Source: HK1 sp965221725
Lineage (GTDB): Bacteria > Pseudomonadota > Gammaproteobacteria > HK1
Direction: 5' to 3'
NCBI GenBank assembly: GCA_965221725.1
Contig: OZ244909.1
Coordinates: forward strand, 3,658,001-3,722,000
Length of the DNA stretch: 64,000 nucleotides
Part shown: positions 33,820 to 44,066 of the stretch, one piece after another
How the letters are laid out: every line of letters starts with the position of its first letter
Position numbering within the stretch: position 1 is the stretch's first letter
Notes under the pieces: generated by a model
What the model was told of the DNA's origin: nothing
The model's input: the letters and a program-made list of their open reading frames with translations, nothing else
Databases searched by the model: none
Position numbers and translations under genes: made by a program

Positions 33820-34982
33820 GTGCGGGCCGCCGTCCCCGCCGAACCGGCGTGATGCGTGGCCCGTCGCCCGCGTCTCCGCCGCCGGTGCCTCGATCGCAGG
33901 AAAGTGCCACCCGTTCCGGCATTCTCGCCGAGGCTCGTCCCGGTATTCCTACCGAGGCTCGCTCCGGTCCCTCTGCCGATGCTCGCCGCGGTACTGTCGC
34001 CGAGGCTCGTCCCGGCACCAGCGTCGACGAAGCTCGTCCCGGCACTCCCGTCGCAGCCCGTTCCGGCGCCGGCGTCGACGAGTCGGCCGCGCGCCTCGAC
34101 GATCGGATCGAGCGTTTCTGCCGACATCTGGCGGTCGAGCGTGGCCTCTCCACTCACACCGTGCAGGGGTATCGGCGGGATCTTGCGTTCTTTGCCCGAT
34201 TTCTCGCGTCGAGGGGGGTGCCGGACTGGCCGAGCGTCGACGCCGGGCTGGTGCGGGGCTTCGTCGCGTGGCGACACCGGAGTGCGGTGGGGGGGCGCTC
34301 GATCCAGCGCGGGCTCTCCGCCCTGCGGTCGTTCTTCGACTTCTGCGCCCGCGAAGGAGCGATGGCCGGCAATCCGGCCCGGGCGGTGAGTGCGCCGAAG
34401 GCGTCGCGGCGGCTGCCCAACGTGCTCGACACCGATCGCGCCGGCGCACTGGTGGAGCTCGACGGCGACGACCCGCTGAGCCGACGCGACCGCGCGATGC
34501 TGGAGCTGACCTACTCGTCCGGGCTGCGGTTGTCGGAGCTCTGCGGGCTCGCGGTGGCGGATGTCGACCTCGAAGGCGGGTTGGTCACGGTGCTCGGCAA
34601 GGGCCGCAAGGTTCGCAGGATCCCCGTCGGGCGCCATGCGCGCGATGCGATCCGGGCCTGGCTCACGGTGCGCGGGGCGCTTGCCGGCCCCGGCGAGAGC
34701 GCGCTGTTCGTAAGCCGCCGGGGGCGCCGAATCTCGGCCCGCACCGTGCAGGCGCGATTCGCCGGGCGCGCGCGCGAGCGCGGCATCGGTGTGCACGTCC
34801 ATCCGCACATGCTGCGTCATTCGTTCGCCACCCATCTGCTGGAGTCGAGCGGCGATCTGCGCGCGGTCCAGGAGCTGCTCGGGCACGCCGACATCGGGAC
34901 CACGCAGGTCTATACCCACCTCGACTTCCAGCACCTCGCCGCGGTCTACGACCAGGCCCACCCCCGGGCCCGGAAGAAGTAG
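33816..34982 (+). CDS. xerC: Tyrosine recombinase XerC with an unusual N-terminal repeat extension
   Basis: 388 aa from GTG 33816 (GTGA overlap with dapF); ATG 33852 is an alternative. The core from about residue 89 is a normal XerC (about 300 aa): SAM-like N-domain, then catalytic Arg in SGLRLSELCG, Lys in GKGRKVRRIP, HxxR in HMLRHSFATHLL, His in LLGHADIGTTQ and Tyr in QVYTHL. With XerD it resolves chromosome dimers at dif, activated by FtsK (also in this window). Residues about 32-87 are an 8-residue tandem repeat ([DE]ARPG-type) not found in usual XerC. Confidence 0.93.
   Translation: MSAGRRPRRTGVMRGPSPASPPPVPRSQESATRSGILAEARPGIPTEARSGPSADARRGTVAEARPGTSVDEARPGTPVAARSGAGVDESAARLDDRIERFCRHLAVERGLSTHTVQGYRRDLAFFARFLASRGVPDWPSVDAGLVRGFVAWRHRSAVGGRSIQRGLSALRSFFDFCAREGAMAGNPARAVSAPKASRRLPNVLDTDRAGALVELDGDDPLSRRDRAMLELTYSSGLRLSELCGLAVADVDLEGGLVTVLGKGRKVRRIPVGRHARDAIRAWLTVRGALAGPGESALFVSRRGRRISARTVQARFAGRARERGIGVHVHPHMLRHSFATHLLESSGDLRAVQELLGHADIGTTQVYTHLDFQHLAAVYDQAHPRARKK
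33909..34079 (+). repeat. Degenerate 24-bp tandem repeat in the 5' part of xerC
   Basis: About six to seven 24-nt units of the type GAGGCTCGTCCCGG + 10 nt, in frame with xerC and read as EARPGIPT, EARSGPSA, DARRGTVA, EARPGTSVD, EARPGTPV and AARSGAGV. Unit length varies by one codon. Confidence 0.8.
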
Positions 34983-35246
34983 GGGACCGAGCGTCGTCCC
35001 CCGGTGACAGTCGCTCTCCGGCTGCTCTCCGGCGGACCACCGCATGGATGGCCCGGGGTTCGCTCGGCTCCCGGCCTGTGCACGCGACAAGCCCGGGGGC
35101 GGCGTGGGCCAGGCAATGAAGAATTCGTTGATGTCCCCGAAATCCCGCCCTGCCTGCGGGCCGGGACACCACCCAGCCTCGATTCGAGCCTCCGGCGTCA
35201 GGACGCATACGGTAAGATCGCACCCCTGCTTCTTCGATTGCCCGTC

Positions 35247-35795
35247 ATGACCACGTTCTCCGGTACCACCATTCTCGCCGTGAGGCGCGGCGCCCATGTG
35301 GTGGTGGGCGGCGACGGACAGGTCTCCATGGGCGCGACGGTGGTGAAGGGCAACGCGCGCAAGGTGCGGCGCCTGTACAAGGATCGCGTGGTGGCGGGGT
35401 TTGCGGGCAGCACCGCGGATGCGTTCACCCTGTTCGAGCGGTTCGAGGCGAAGCTCGATCAGCACTCGGGACACCTGACGCGCGCGGCGGTCGAGCTGGC
35501 CAAGGACTGGCGCACGGATCGGCTGCTGCGGCGGCTGGAAGCGTTGCTCGTGGTGGCGGACGCCGGCGAAACCCTGATGATTTCCGGCACCGGTGACGTC
35601 ATCAGCCCCGAGCATGATGCGGTGGCGATCGGGTCCGGCGGACCATTCGCCCTGGCCGCGGCCCGCGCGCTGCTCGACTGCACCGAACTCGGAGCCCGCG
35701 AGATCGCCGAGCGCGGGCTCGGCATCGCGGCCGACATCTGCGTATACACCAACCGGGAACTCACCATCGAGGAGCTCGGCGCCGCCGGCGACTGA
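35247..35795 (+). CDS. hslV: ATP-dependent protease subunit HslV (ClpQ)
   Basis: 182 aa from ATG 35247. After Met removal the catalytic Thr is at position 1 of the mature chain (TTFSGTTILAVRR). GDGQVSMG, RKVRRLYKDRVVAGFAGSTADAFTLFERFE and SGTGDVI are family blocks. Forms the dodecameric chamber of HslUV. The 264 nt upstream hold no gene; a TAAGAT near 35214 could be a -10. No sigma-32 box was recognised. Confidence 0.96.
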   Translation: MTTFSGTTILAVRRGAHVVVGGDGQVSMGATVVKGNARKVRRLYKDRVVAGFAGSTADAFTLFERFEAKLDQHSGHLTRAAVELAKDWRTDRLLRRLEALLVVADAGETLMISGTGDVISPEHDAVAIGSGGPFALAAARALLDCTELGAREIAERGLGIAADICVYTNRELTIEELGAAGD

Positions 35796-35834
35796 CGGCG
35801 AGCGACGCGCCCCGAGGAGACGCGAGCAGGAACG

Positions 35835-37181
<1,347 letters not shown>

Positions 37182-37208
37182 GGCGAGCCGCGCCCGCCGG
37201 GAACATCC

Positions 37209-37589
37209 ATGACCACGCCTGGAGCAAATCCGCCCACGCCCACCGAGCTGCGCTACGAGACCACGGCGCGAGTCCTGCACGTGACCTTCGACAACGACGA
37301 GCGGTTCTCCTACCCCGCCGAGTTCCTGCGCGTACACTCGCCCTCGGCCGAAGTCCGGGGCCACGGCCCCGGCCAGGAAGTTCTGCAGATCGGCAAGGAG
37401 CGTGTCGGCATCGACGGTATCGAACCGGTGGGCCACTACGCGGTTCGGCTTCGCTTCGACGACGGTCACGACACCGGGCTGTACTCCTGGGAAGAGCTGC
37501 ACCGGCTTGGCACGCACCAGGAGCGGCTGTGGAACGACTACCTCGAACGACTGGCAACCGCCGGTCACCGGCGCCGGCCCGATGCCTGA
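37209..37589 (+). CDS. DUF971 / gamma-butyrobetaine hydroxylase N-terminal-like protein
   Basis: 126 aa. Blocks LRYETTARVLHVTFDNDERFSYPAEFLRVHSPSAEVRGHG and IEPVGHYAVRLRFDDGHDTGLYSW are typical of the small stand-alone DUF971 proteins. The hslU-DUF971-ubiE order is conserved in many Beta- and Gammaproteobacteria. Function unknown; an Fe-S or iron-related role has been suggested for the fold but is not shown here. Ends in an 8-nt overlap with ubiE. Confidence 0.88.
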   Translation: MTTPGANPPTPTELRYETTARVLHVTFDNDERFSYPAEFLRVHSPSAEVRGHGPGQEVLQIGKERVGIDGIEPVGHYAVRLRFDDGHDTGLYSWEELHRLGTHQERLWNDYLERLATAGHRRRPDA

Positions 37590-38340
37590 GGACATGAAAG
37601 CGCAGACCACCCATTTCGGTTTCGAGGAGATCCCGACGGGGGAGAAGCAGGCGCGGGTCGGGACGGTCTTCGAGTCGGTGGCCGAACGCTACGACCTCAT
37701 GAACGACCTGATGTCGCTCGGCCTGCACCGGGGCTGGAAGTGGTTCGCCGCTCGTGTCGCGCGCGTGCGTCCCGGTACGCGGGTTCTCGATCTCGCCGGC
37801 GGCACCGGCGACCTGACCGCGCGCATCGCGCCTGCGGTGGGGGAGGGGGGGAGCGTGGTGCTCGCCGACATCAGCCGCCCCATGCTGGAACGCGGTCGGA
37901 CGCGTCTCATCGACCGCGGGCTCGCCGGCAACGTCCACTACACCGAATGCAACGCCGAGTGCCTGCCGTTCCCCGACCGCAGCTTCGATCGCGTCCTCAT
38001 CGGGTTCGGGCTGCGCAACGTCACCCACCAGGATCGGGCGCTGGCGGAGATGTGGCGGGTGCTGCGTCCGGGCGGCATGCTGCTGGTGCTGGAGTTCTCG
38101 CATCTGACCGTGCCGGCGCTCCGGCGCGCCTACGATGCCTGGTCCTTCGCGGTGTTGCCCACCCTCGGGCGATTCGTCGCCGGTGATGCGGGCAGCTACC
38201 GGTACCTGGCCGAGTCGATCCGCCGGCATCCGGATCAGGAGACGCTGCTCGCGGCCATGCGCGAGGCCGGGTTCGAACGCTGCGGGCTTCACAATCTTGC
38301 GTGCGGCATCGTCGCCGTGCACAAGGGATACCGGCTGTGA
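37582..38340 (+). CDS. ubiE: Ubiquinone/menaquinone biosynthesis C-methyltransferase UbiE
   Basis: 252 aa from ATG 37582 (ATG 37594 is close behind). Class I methyltransferase: VFESVAERYDLMNDLMSLGLHRGWK, SAM motif I RVLDLAGGTGDLT, and ECNAECLPFPDRSFDRVLIGFGLRNVT. Methylates the quinone ring at C2. First of three ubiquinone genes in this run. Confidence 0.96.
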   Translation: MPEDMKAQTTHFGFEEIPTGEKQARVGTVFESVAERYDLMNDLMSLGLHRGWKWFAARVARVRPGTRVLDLAGGTGDLTARIAPAVGEGGSVVLADISRPMLERGRTRLIDRGLAGNVHYTECNAECLPFPDRSFDRVLIGFGLRNVTHQDRALAEMWRVLRPGGMLLVLEFSHLTVPALRRAYDAWSFAVLPTLGRFVAGDAGSYRYLAESIRRHPDQETLLAAMREAGFERCGLHNLACGIVAVHKGYRL

Positions 38341-38527
38341 GAGGGGGAGCGGGGGCTGCGGCGGAACCCGACGGGAGGCGCCGGCGCCGGGGAGCGGCCC
38401 TGATGCGGGCACGCACGGCGATGCGGTGCGAACGATGTCGGACCCGGTCTGCCGGATGCGGCGGGGCGGGGCTCCGGACCGGAGCCACCGCCCTTCGAAC
38501 CAATCGCATCGCGGCGCGGGAGCGGCC

Positions 38528-39151
38528 GTGAATGCGCCTCCCTTCGGCCTGCTCGGCCGTTTCATCGACACCGCTCTGGAGCTTGACCCCGAAACGCGCC
38601 ACGCCCTGGCCGATCTCGCCGACAGTGTCATCGATCTCGACGTGATCGGCGTCGGGGTGCTGCGCCTGCACCTGGACGGCGAGCGGGTTCGGGTCGGGCC
38701 GCGCGTGGCGCTGGTCGACGCCCACGTCACGATCCGCGGCACCCCGCTGTCGCTTGCCCGCTTCGCGTTCGTCGACGACCGGGAGAAGCTGGTCCTGAGC
38801 GGAGAGGTGAGTCTGCACGGAGACATCGCGCTGGCGACGCGGCTGCAGCGGATCGTCGCCCGGATGGATCTCGACTTCGAAGAGGCGCTGGCGCAGCGCA
38901 TGGGCGACATTCCGGCCCGTCAGCTCTCCCGCCGCCTGCGCGGGTTCGGTGGCTGGATGCGCGCGGCGGGCACCGCGTTGCTCGCGGACGCATCGGAGTA
39001 CCTGCGCTACGAGGCGGCAGCAACGCCGGTGACGGAAGACGTGGAGCGTTTCTCGAATGCCGTCGATGCCGTCCGGGACGATGTCGAGCGTCTCGAAGCT
39101 CGGGTCGCACGGCTCGGGCGACTCGGGCGGCAGTCGGGCCCCCGGCCGTGA
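38528..39151 (+). CDS. ubiJ: Ubiquinone biosynthesis accessory factor UbiJ (SCP2 domain)
   Basis: 207 aa from GTG 38528 with GAG before it. Single SCP2-like lipid-binding domain (residues about 20-120: VLRLHLDGERVRVGPRV, VTIRGTPLSLARFAF, VSLHGDIALATRLQRIV), then a helical coiled-coil tail with heptad-like DDVERLEARVARLGRLG. In E. coli UbiJ with UbiK holds the Ubi complex on its lipid substrate. Stop overlaps ubiB (GTGA). The 187 nt before it contain nothing I can support. Confidence 0.92.
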   Translation: MNAPPFGLLGRFIDTALELDPETRHALADLADSVIDLDVIGVGVLRLHLDGERVRVGPRVALVDAHVTIRGTPLSLARFAFVDDREKLVLSGEVSLHGDIALATRLQRIVARMDLDFEEALAQRMGDIPARQLSRRLRGFGGWMRAAGTALLADASEYLRYEAAATPVTEDVERFSNAVDAVRDDVERLEARVARLGRLGRQSGPRP

Positions 39152-40815
39152 TCGGGCTTCGCCAGATCCTGAGGCTCGTCACCATCAACGCGGTGCTGGT
39201 GCGGCATGGTCTCGACGAGATCGTGCTGAGGACGCACCTGCTGCGGCCGGTGCGTTTCGTCCTCTACCTCCTGCCCTGGAACTGGGTCCGCCGGACGCAA
39301 CCGCCGCGCGCGGTGCGGCTGCGCCGCGCGCTGGAGGATCTCGGCCCGATCTTCGTCAAGTTCGGCCAGCTCCTCTCGACCCGCCGCGACCTGTTGCAGG
39401 AGGACATCGCCGACGAGCTCGCCGGTCTTCAGGACCGCGTGTCCCCGTTCCCGGGGGAGAAGGCCGCCGCGATCGTGCGTCAGGAGCTCGGGCGTCCGGT
39501 GGAGGAGATCTTCAGCGAGTTCGTCCGCGAGCCGCTGGCATCGGCGTCAATCGCCCAGGTGCACGCGGCGCGGCTCGCCGACGGCCGCGAGGTGGTGGTC
39601 AAGGTCGTGCGCCCTGAGATCGAGAAGATCATCCGGCGTGACGTGAGCCTGCTCCGGCTCGTGGCGGAACTGGCGCATCGATACTGGCCCGCAGTCCGGC
39701 GGCTCAATCCGCGCGAGGTCGTGGCCGAGTACGAGAAGACCATCATCGACGAGCTCGATCTGCTGCGCGAAGCCGCGTCCGCCTCGCAGCTCCGGCGGAA
39801 CTTCGAGGGCTCCGATCTGCTCCACGTGCCGGAGGTGCACTGGGAGTACACGCGGCGCCGGGTCATGGTGATGGAGCGGATCTCGGGTATTCCGGTGAGC
39901 AACGTCGAGGCGCTCGTCGAGGCGGGCGTCGACCTGCGGGTGCTCGCCGAGCGGGGCGTCGAGATCTTCTTCACCCAGTTGACCCACCACAACTTCTTTC
40001 ACGCCGACATGCACCCGGGGAACATCTTCGTCGATCGCACCCACCCCGAGCGTCCGAGCTATATCGCGGTGGACTTCGGCATCATGGGCTCACTGTCGGA
40101 CCAGGACCAGCGCTATCTCGCCGAGAACCTCCTCGCGTTCTTCAACCGCGACTATCGCCGGGTGGCGGAGTTGCACGTCGAGTCGAGATGGGTGCCCGCC
40201 GACACTCGCATCGACGAGTTCGAGGCGGCGATCCGTGCGGTATGCGAGCCGATCTTCGACCGTCCGCTGAAGGAGATCTCCTTCGGTCGGGTGCTCGTGC
40301 AGCTCTTCAGCACGACGCGGCGGTTCCACATGGAGGTGCAGCCGCAGCTCGTGCTGTTGCAGAAGACGCTGCTCAACATCGAGGGTCTCGGCCGCCAGCT
40401 CTATCCCGAGCTTGATCTCTGGGAGACCGCCAAGCCGTTCCTCGAGCGCTGGATACGAGGGAAAATCGGCGCCCGGGGGCTGATGCGCGAACTCGGGCGC
40501 CAGGCGCCGAGGTGGGGCGAGACCCTGCCGGCGCTGCCGGGGCTCGCCTACGAGACGATGAAACTCGCGCGCGCCGGGCGTATCGAAGTGGGCATCCGTT
40601 CCGATGCGATCGACGGGCTACGCACCGAGGTCCGCCGGGGGAACCAGCGCATCGTGCAGTCGGTCATCGGCGCGGCGCTGATCACCGCGGCATCGGTGGT
40701 GTTCGGCCTCGGGGGGCAGGGCCTTGCGGGCTTGTGGGGCGTGCCCATCTGGACGTGGGTGCTCGGCGGTGTGGGCGGATGCCTGATCTTCGCGGCGCTG
40801 GTGGACAGAGACTGA
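39148..40815 (+). CDS. ubiB: Ubiquinone biosynthesis ATPase/kinase-like protein UbiB (ABC1 family)
   Basis: 555 aa, GTG start. ABC1/ADCK markers: KxGQ in IFVKFGQLLSTRRDLL, Ala-rich loop LASASIAQVHAARL, VVVKVVRPEI with the Lys, EYTRRRVMVMERISG hinge, catalytic HADMHPGNIFV and the DFG in YIAVDFGIMG. Two hydrophobic C-terminal spans (IGAALITAASVVFGLGG; WVLGGVGGCLIFAALV) anchor it. Needed for the hydroxylation stage of ubiquinone synthesis. Converges with ctpA only 24 nt away. Confidence 0.96.
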   Translation: MIGLRQILRLVTINAVLVRHGLDEIVLRTHLLRPVRFVLYLLPWNWVRRTQPPRAVRLRRALEDLGPIFVKFGQLLSTRRDLLQEDIADELAGLQDRVSPFPGEKAAAIVRQELGRPVEEIFSEFVREPLASASIAQVHAARLADGREVVVKVVRPEIEKIIRRDVSLLRLVAELAHRYWPAVRRLNPREVVAEYEKTIIDELDLLREAASASQLRRNFEGSDLLHVPEVHWEYTRRRVMVMERISGIPVSNVEALVEAGVDLRVLAERGVEIFFTQLTHHNFFHADMHPGNIFVDRTHPERPSYIAVDFGIMGSLSDQDQRYLAENLLAFFNRDYRRVAELHVESRWVPADTRIDEFEAAIRAVCEPIFDRPLKEISFGRVLVQLFSTTRRFHMEVQPQLVLLQKTLLNIEGLGRQLYPELDLWETAKPFLERWIRGKIGARGLMRELGRQAPRWGETLPALPGLAYETMKLARAGRIEVGIRSDAIDGLRTEVRRGNQRIVQSVIGAALITAASVVFGLGGQGLAGLWGVPIWTWVLGGVGGCLIFAALVDRD

Positions 40816-40839
40816 CCCCCGAGTCCATCGTATCTCCGG

Positions 40840-42162
40840 CTACGAGCGGCCCTTCAGGATGTGCAACCCCTTGAGGAGGTTGAGCGCCTCGTACAGCGCG
40901 TAGTCCCGCTGGGCGAGCGGGGTTTCGCCGGCTTCCTGCTGAGCCTGCCTCGCCGCGTCGAAGTCGTTTTCCTCGTTTTCTTCGTTTTCGCTCTCCAGAT
41001 GCCCGGCGAGATCGGCCTCCTTCACGCCCTGGCCGATATCGATCCGGGATACGCGCACGCGGTCGAGGGTGATGTCGGGGACGATCCCCCGGGCCTGGAT
41101 CGACGTCCCCGAAGGCGTGTAGTAACGCGCGGTGGTGAGCTTCAGCGCCGATCCGTTGCCGAGCGGAAGAATCGTCTGCACCGAGCCCTTTCCGAACGTC
41201 TTCTCTCCCATGATGACCGCGCGCCCATGGTCCTGCAGCGCCCCGGCGACGATTTCGGAAGCCGAGGCGGACCCCGCGTTGACGAGCACGACGAGCGGAA
41301 CACCCTCCAGAATATCCGACCCCTTGGCGCTGAACGTGAGCTTCGCATCGTTCATCCGCCCTTCGGTGTAGACGATGATCCCCTCGTCCAGAAAAGCATC
41401 TGAAACCGACACCGCCGCGTTCAGTACCCCTCCCGGGTTGTTGCGCAGATCGAGGACGAGGCCCTTGAGGCCGTCGTCGCCCGCGTCCTCGCGCAGCTCT
41501 CCGATCGTCTCCCGCAGGCTCTCGCCGGTTCGAAGCTGGAACTGACTGATCCTGACGTATCCGTACCCCGGCTCGAGGGTGCGGGTGCGAACACTGGTGA
41601 CGCGGATGACGTCGCGGGTGATGGTGATGCGGATGGGACGATCCTCGCCGTCCCGCACGATGGTGAGAATGATGTCGGTGCCGGGTTCCCCGCGCATCAG
41701 CTTCACCGCCTCGGCCAGCGACATCCCCTTCACCGGAGTGTCGTCCAGCCGGATGACGAGGTCGCCGGCCTCGACCCCGGCGCGCTGCGCGGGGGTATCG
41801 TCGATCGGCGCGATCACCTTGACGAAGCCGTCCTCCATGCCGACCTCGATCCCCAGCCCTCCGAACTCGCCGCTCGTGCCTGCTTGCAGATCGTGGTAGT
41901 CATCGGGAACGAGATACGCGGAGTGCGGATCGAGTCCGGTGAGCATGCCGCGGATCGCGTGCTCCAGCAGCGTCCCGTCGTCCACCTCCTCCACGTAATC
42001 GTTCTTGATCCGGGCGAATACCTCGGTGAACGTGCGCAGCTCCTCAAGAGGCAGGGATTCCTCGGCGTGCCGCTCCGCGAGCACTCCCTGGCCGATGGCC
42101 AGGGAGGCGCCGATCGAGATTCCGACGAGGAGCCACGCAATCGATCGTGTCAACCACTTCAT
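40840..42162 (-). CDS. ctpA: Carboxy-terminal processing protease CtpA (S41 family, PDZ)
   Basis: 440 aa from ATG 42162, with GGAGACGAAAG before it. Signal/anchor segment SIAWLLVGISIGASLAIG, PDZ domain about residues 90-170 (GLGIEVGMEDGFVKVIAPIDDTPA), then the S41 catalytic part with Ser in VNAGSASASEIVAGALQD and Lys in MGEKTFGKGSVQ. Trims periplasmic substrates. A 9-bp unit repeated three times (40964-40990) codes a NEE-NEE-type acidic patch before the C-terminus. Pairs with envC upstream, the usual order. Confidence 0.94.
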   Translation of the reverse strand: MKWLTRSIAWLLVGISIGASLAIGQGVLAERHAEESLPLEELRTFTEVFARIKNDYVEEVDDGTLLEHAIRGMLTGLDPHSAYLVPDDYHDLQAGTSGEFGGLGIEVGMEDGFVKVIAPIDDTPAQRAGVEAGDLVIRLDDTPVKGMSLAEAVKLMRGEPGTDIILTIVRDGEDRPIRITITRDVIRVTSVRTRTLEPGYGYVRISQFQLRTGESLRETIGELREDAGDDGLKGLVLDLRNNPGGVLNAAVSVSDAFLDEGIIVYTEGRMNDAKLTFSAKGSDILEGVPLVVLVNAGSASASEIVAGALQDHGRAVIMGEKTFGKGSVQTILPLGNGSALKLTTARYYTPSGTSIQARGIVPDITLDRVRVSRIDIGQGVKEADLAGHLESENEENEENDFDAARQAQQEAGETPLAQRDYALYEALNLLKGLHILKGRS

Positions 42163-42228
42163 CTTTCGTCTCCGAGACGCGCCCGCGTCCTGCGGTGGGC
42201 ACCGACCAGGATCCCGCGATTCAGCGAT

Positions 42229-42335
42229 CCCGCATTCCTCGCCGGGCCAGGGCTGCACACACGGATCCGGCTGCCTTTGCCGCAAAGCAAATCCTCTCCG
42301 TCTCCGTCGCGCCCGCGTGACGCGAGAATACTCGC
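42229..42335 (+). mobile_element. Decayed, internally deleted copy of the terminal-inverted-repeat element
   Basis: Starts CCCGCATTCCTCGCCGGGCC and stays alignable with copy B (GGCTGC, ACACGGAT, GGCTGC, TTTGCCGCAAAGC versus TTGGCCGCATTGC) for about 60 nt. It then jumps to the right-end part (AATCC...CTCTCCGTC, CGCGAGAAT), missing about 80 central bases. It lies just after the envC stop. Recognised by eye through ordered matches, not by alignment software. Confidence 0.55.
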
Positions 42336-42340
42336 CGCCG

Positions 42341-43594
42341 CTAATGGCTTACAAGCGCGGCGCCAGCCGTCGGCAGGCACCAGCGGCGAGGGTCTACCGG
42401 GCGTCCGGCGCGCCGGATCTCGAAGTAGAGGCCGGAGCGCGAGTGGCCGCCGCTGTCACCGACTGTCGCCACGATCTCGTCGGACTCCACCCAGTCACCC
42501 GTCTCCCGGGTCAGGGTGTCGTTGTGTCCGTACAGGCTCATGAACCCGTCCTCGTGCTCGATGATGAGCAGCAGCCCGAACCCCCGGAGCCAGTCGGCGT
42601 ACGCAACCCGGCCACGGTGAATGGAGTGGACGGCTTCCCCGGCCGGGGCTCCGATCAGCATCCCCTGCCACCGGAGGCCGCTCTCGCCACGCGGAGCGCC
42701 GTACCGCGCGAGGACGCGGCCGCTTACCGGCCATCTCAGTCGGCCCCGTGACTGCTCGAAGCTCCGGCGGCCGGGGATCTTGAGCGCGTCGTCGGTGAGC
42801 GACCTCCGCAGCGCCTCGATGAGCTCCACCAGCCGGCGCTCGTCGGTCCGCAGGCGTGCAACCCGGCTCTCGCGGTCCTGAATGTGCTCCGCCAGCGCCT
42901 GCATTGCCTCCGCCCGGGCGGCGCGACGCGCCTCGAACTCCGCCAGTCGGCGCTGCCGTTCGCCGCGCAGCGCCGCGATTGCCGCCACTTCTTCGGCCAC
43001 CTTCGCCTCCTGCGCTTCGAGTCTGGAAAGGGTGTCGGCGATCGCGCCGATCCGGCTTGCGTGCGCCCGTTCGATCACCGAGTGGTAGGCGAGCAGCCGA
43101 TCGATGTTGCGCAGCGATTCGAGGTCGAGTAGCCGGGCGAGCGGGTCGCGGCGGGCGAATCGATACGAGGCGCGAATCGCGCGGGCAAGCTCGCGCCGGC
43201 GCTCGGAGAGCTCAGCGCGCGTGTGATCGCTGGCCCGGCGGGCGGCCTCGGCCCGCGCGTGCGCTGCGGCCAGACGCTGGTCGAGGCCGGCGATTTCGTT
43301 GCGGATGCCGGCGGCCAGCTTCTCGTTCCGCGCCAGCGCCCGGGTGTGGGTGTCATGCTCGCCGTAGGCCCGGGCGAGTTCGCGCGCGATCGTCTCCAGA
43401 CGGGCCCGCACCTGCTCCAGATCCCCCCGGACCTCGTAGTCCGACTGTCCCGGCGCACCGGCTGCACCGGCGAGGAAGAGGATCGTGACGAAGCTGCGTG
43501 CGAACCGCGCCCGCCGCTGTTTCGTGCCGCGGCGCCTTCGCTTCGCGAGGGGGTGAAAAATGCGCATCAGGGCGTACATGAAGGAGATGAGCAT
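42341..43594 (-). CDS. envC: Murein hydrolase activator EnvC (M23/LytM domain)
   Basis: 417 aa from ATG 43594; ATG 43579 or 43567 are alternatives and no ribosome site decides. Signal segment FARSFVTILFLAGAAGA, a long coiled coil (residues about 55-290) and a C-terminal LytM domain (WPVSGRVLARYGAPRG, VHSIHRGRVAYADWLRGFGLLLIIEHEDGFMSLYGHND). The Zn-ligand residues of active M23 enzymes are partly replaced (for example GSGLR, no first His), as in EnvC, which activates amidases instead of cutting itself. Acts at the septum. Confidence 0.92.
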   Translation of the reverse strand: MLISFMYALMRIFHPLAKRRRRGTKQRRARFARSFVTILFLAGAAGAPGQSDYEVRGDLEQVRARLETIARELARAYGEHDTHTRALARNEKLAAGIRNEIAGLDQRLAAAHARAEAARRASDHTRAELSERRRELARAIRASYRFARRDPLARLLDLESLRNIDRLLAYHSVIERAHASRIGAIADTLSRLEAQEAKVAEEVAAIAALRGERQRRLAEFEARRAARAEAMQALAEHIQDRESRVARLRTDERRLVELIEALRRSLTDDALKIPGRRSFEQSRGRLRWPVSGRVLARYGAPRGESGLRWQGMLIGAPAGEAVHSIHRGRVAYADWLRGFGLLLIIEHEDGFMSLYGHNDTLTRETGDWVESDEIVATVGDSGGHSRSGLYFEIRRAGRPVDPRRWCLPTAGAALVSH

Positions 43595-43810
43595 TCGGTC
43601 GCATTGCTCACGGTGACGCGCAGCGAGGACCCCGGCCCCCGAGCAGACCCCCGACCGCGGCCGGGAGCCGACGGGAACCGGGAGCCGGAAATCGTGCGCA
43701 CGGTGCGCAGACCGGACGTTGGACCACGCCGTGATGGTCATGCGCCGGACGGCTTGGTGTCAAACCAACCCCCCGGCTGCGGTGTTGCGAGGCGAGGTTC
43801 ATCGTGCTAA

Positions 43811-43996
43811 CCCGCATTTCTCATCAGGTTGCGAGCGAGGGCGCGGAGAGGGCTGGATTGGCAAGGCGAACGCGAGTCCGGGCGCGCAGGCGTACTTGAC
43901 AGTACGTCGAGCCCCCGGGCCGCCCTCATATCGCATTCAACGCGGCCAATGCAGCCATCTCCGCGTCCGCAGCCGTGACTTGGTGAGAAATGCGGG
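43811..43996 (-). mobile_element. Copy C of the terminal-inverted-repeat element (inverted orientation)
   Basis: 186 bp, read on the minus strand relative to copies A and B, and very similar to copy A through the interior (hairpin CGTACT-GTCA-AGTACG). Ends CCCGCATTTCTCATCAGGT and its near-perfect reverse complement. Flanks CTAA and TTAA share TAA, a possible degraded target duplication. It occupies the gap between envC and the rhodanese gene, where gpmI sits in many relatives. Confidence 0.85.
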
Positions 43997-44066
43997 TTAA
44001 CCTCGCGGCCCGTCGCCGGGCCGGTGCACACTGGTGGCGTGTGCGGGCCGGGCCGTATCCGAAGGC

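Noticed and set aside
33816..34982. Phage or integron tyrosine integrase
   Set aside because: The gene follows dapF and has a XerC core, the usual chromosomal location for xerC.
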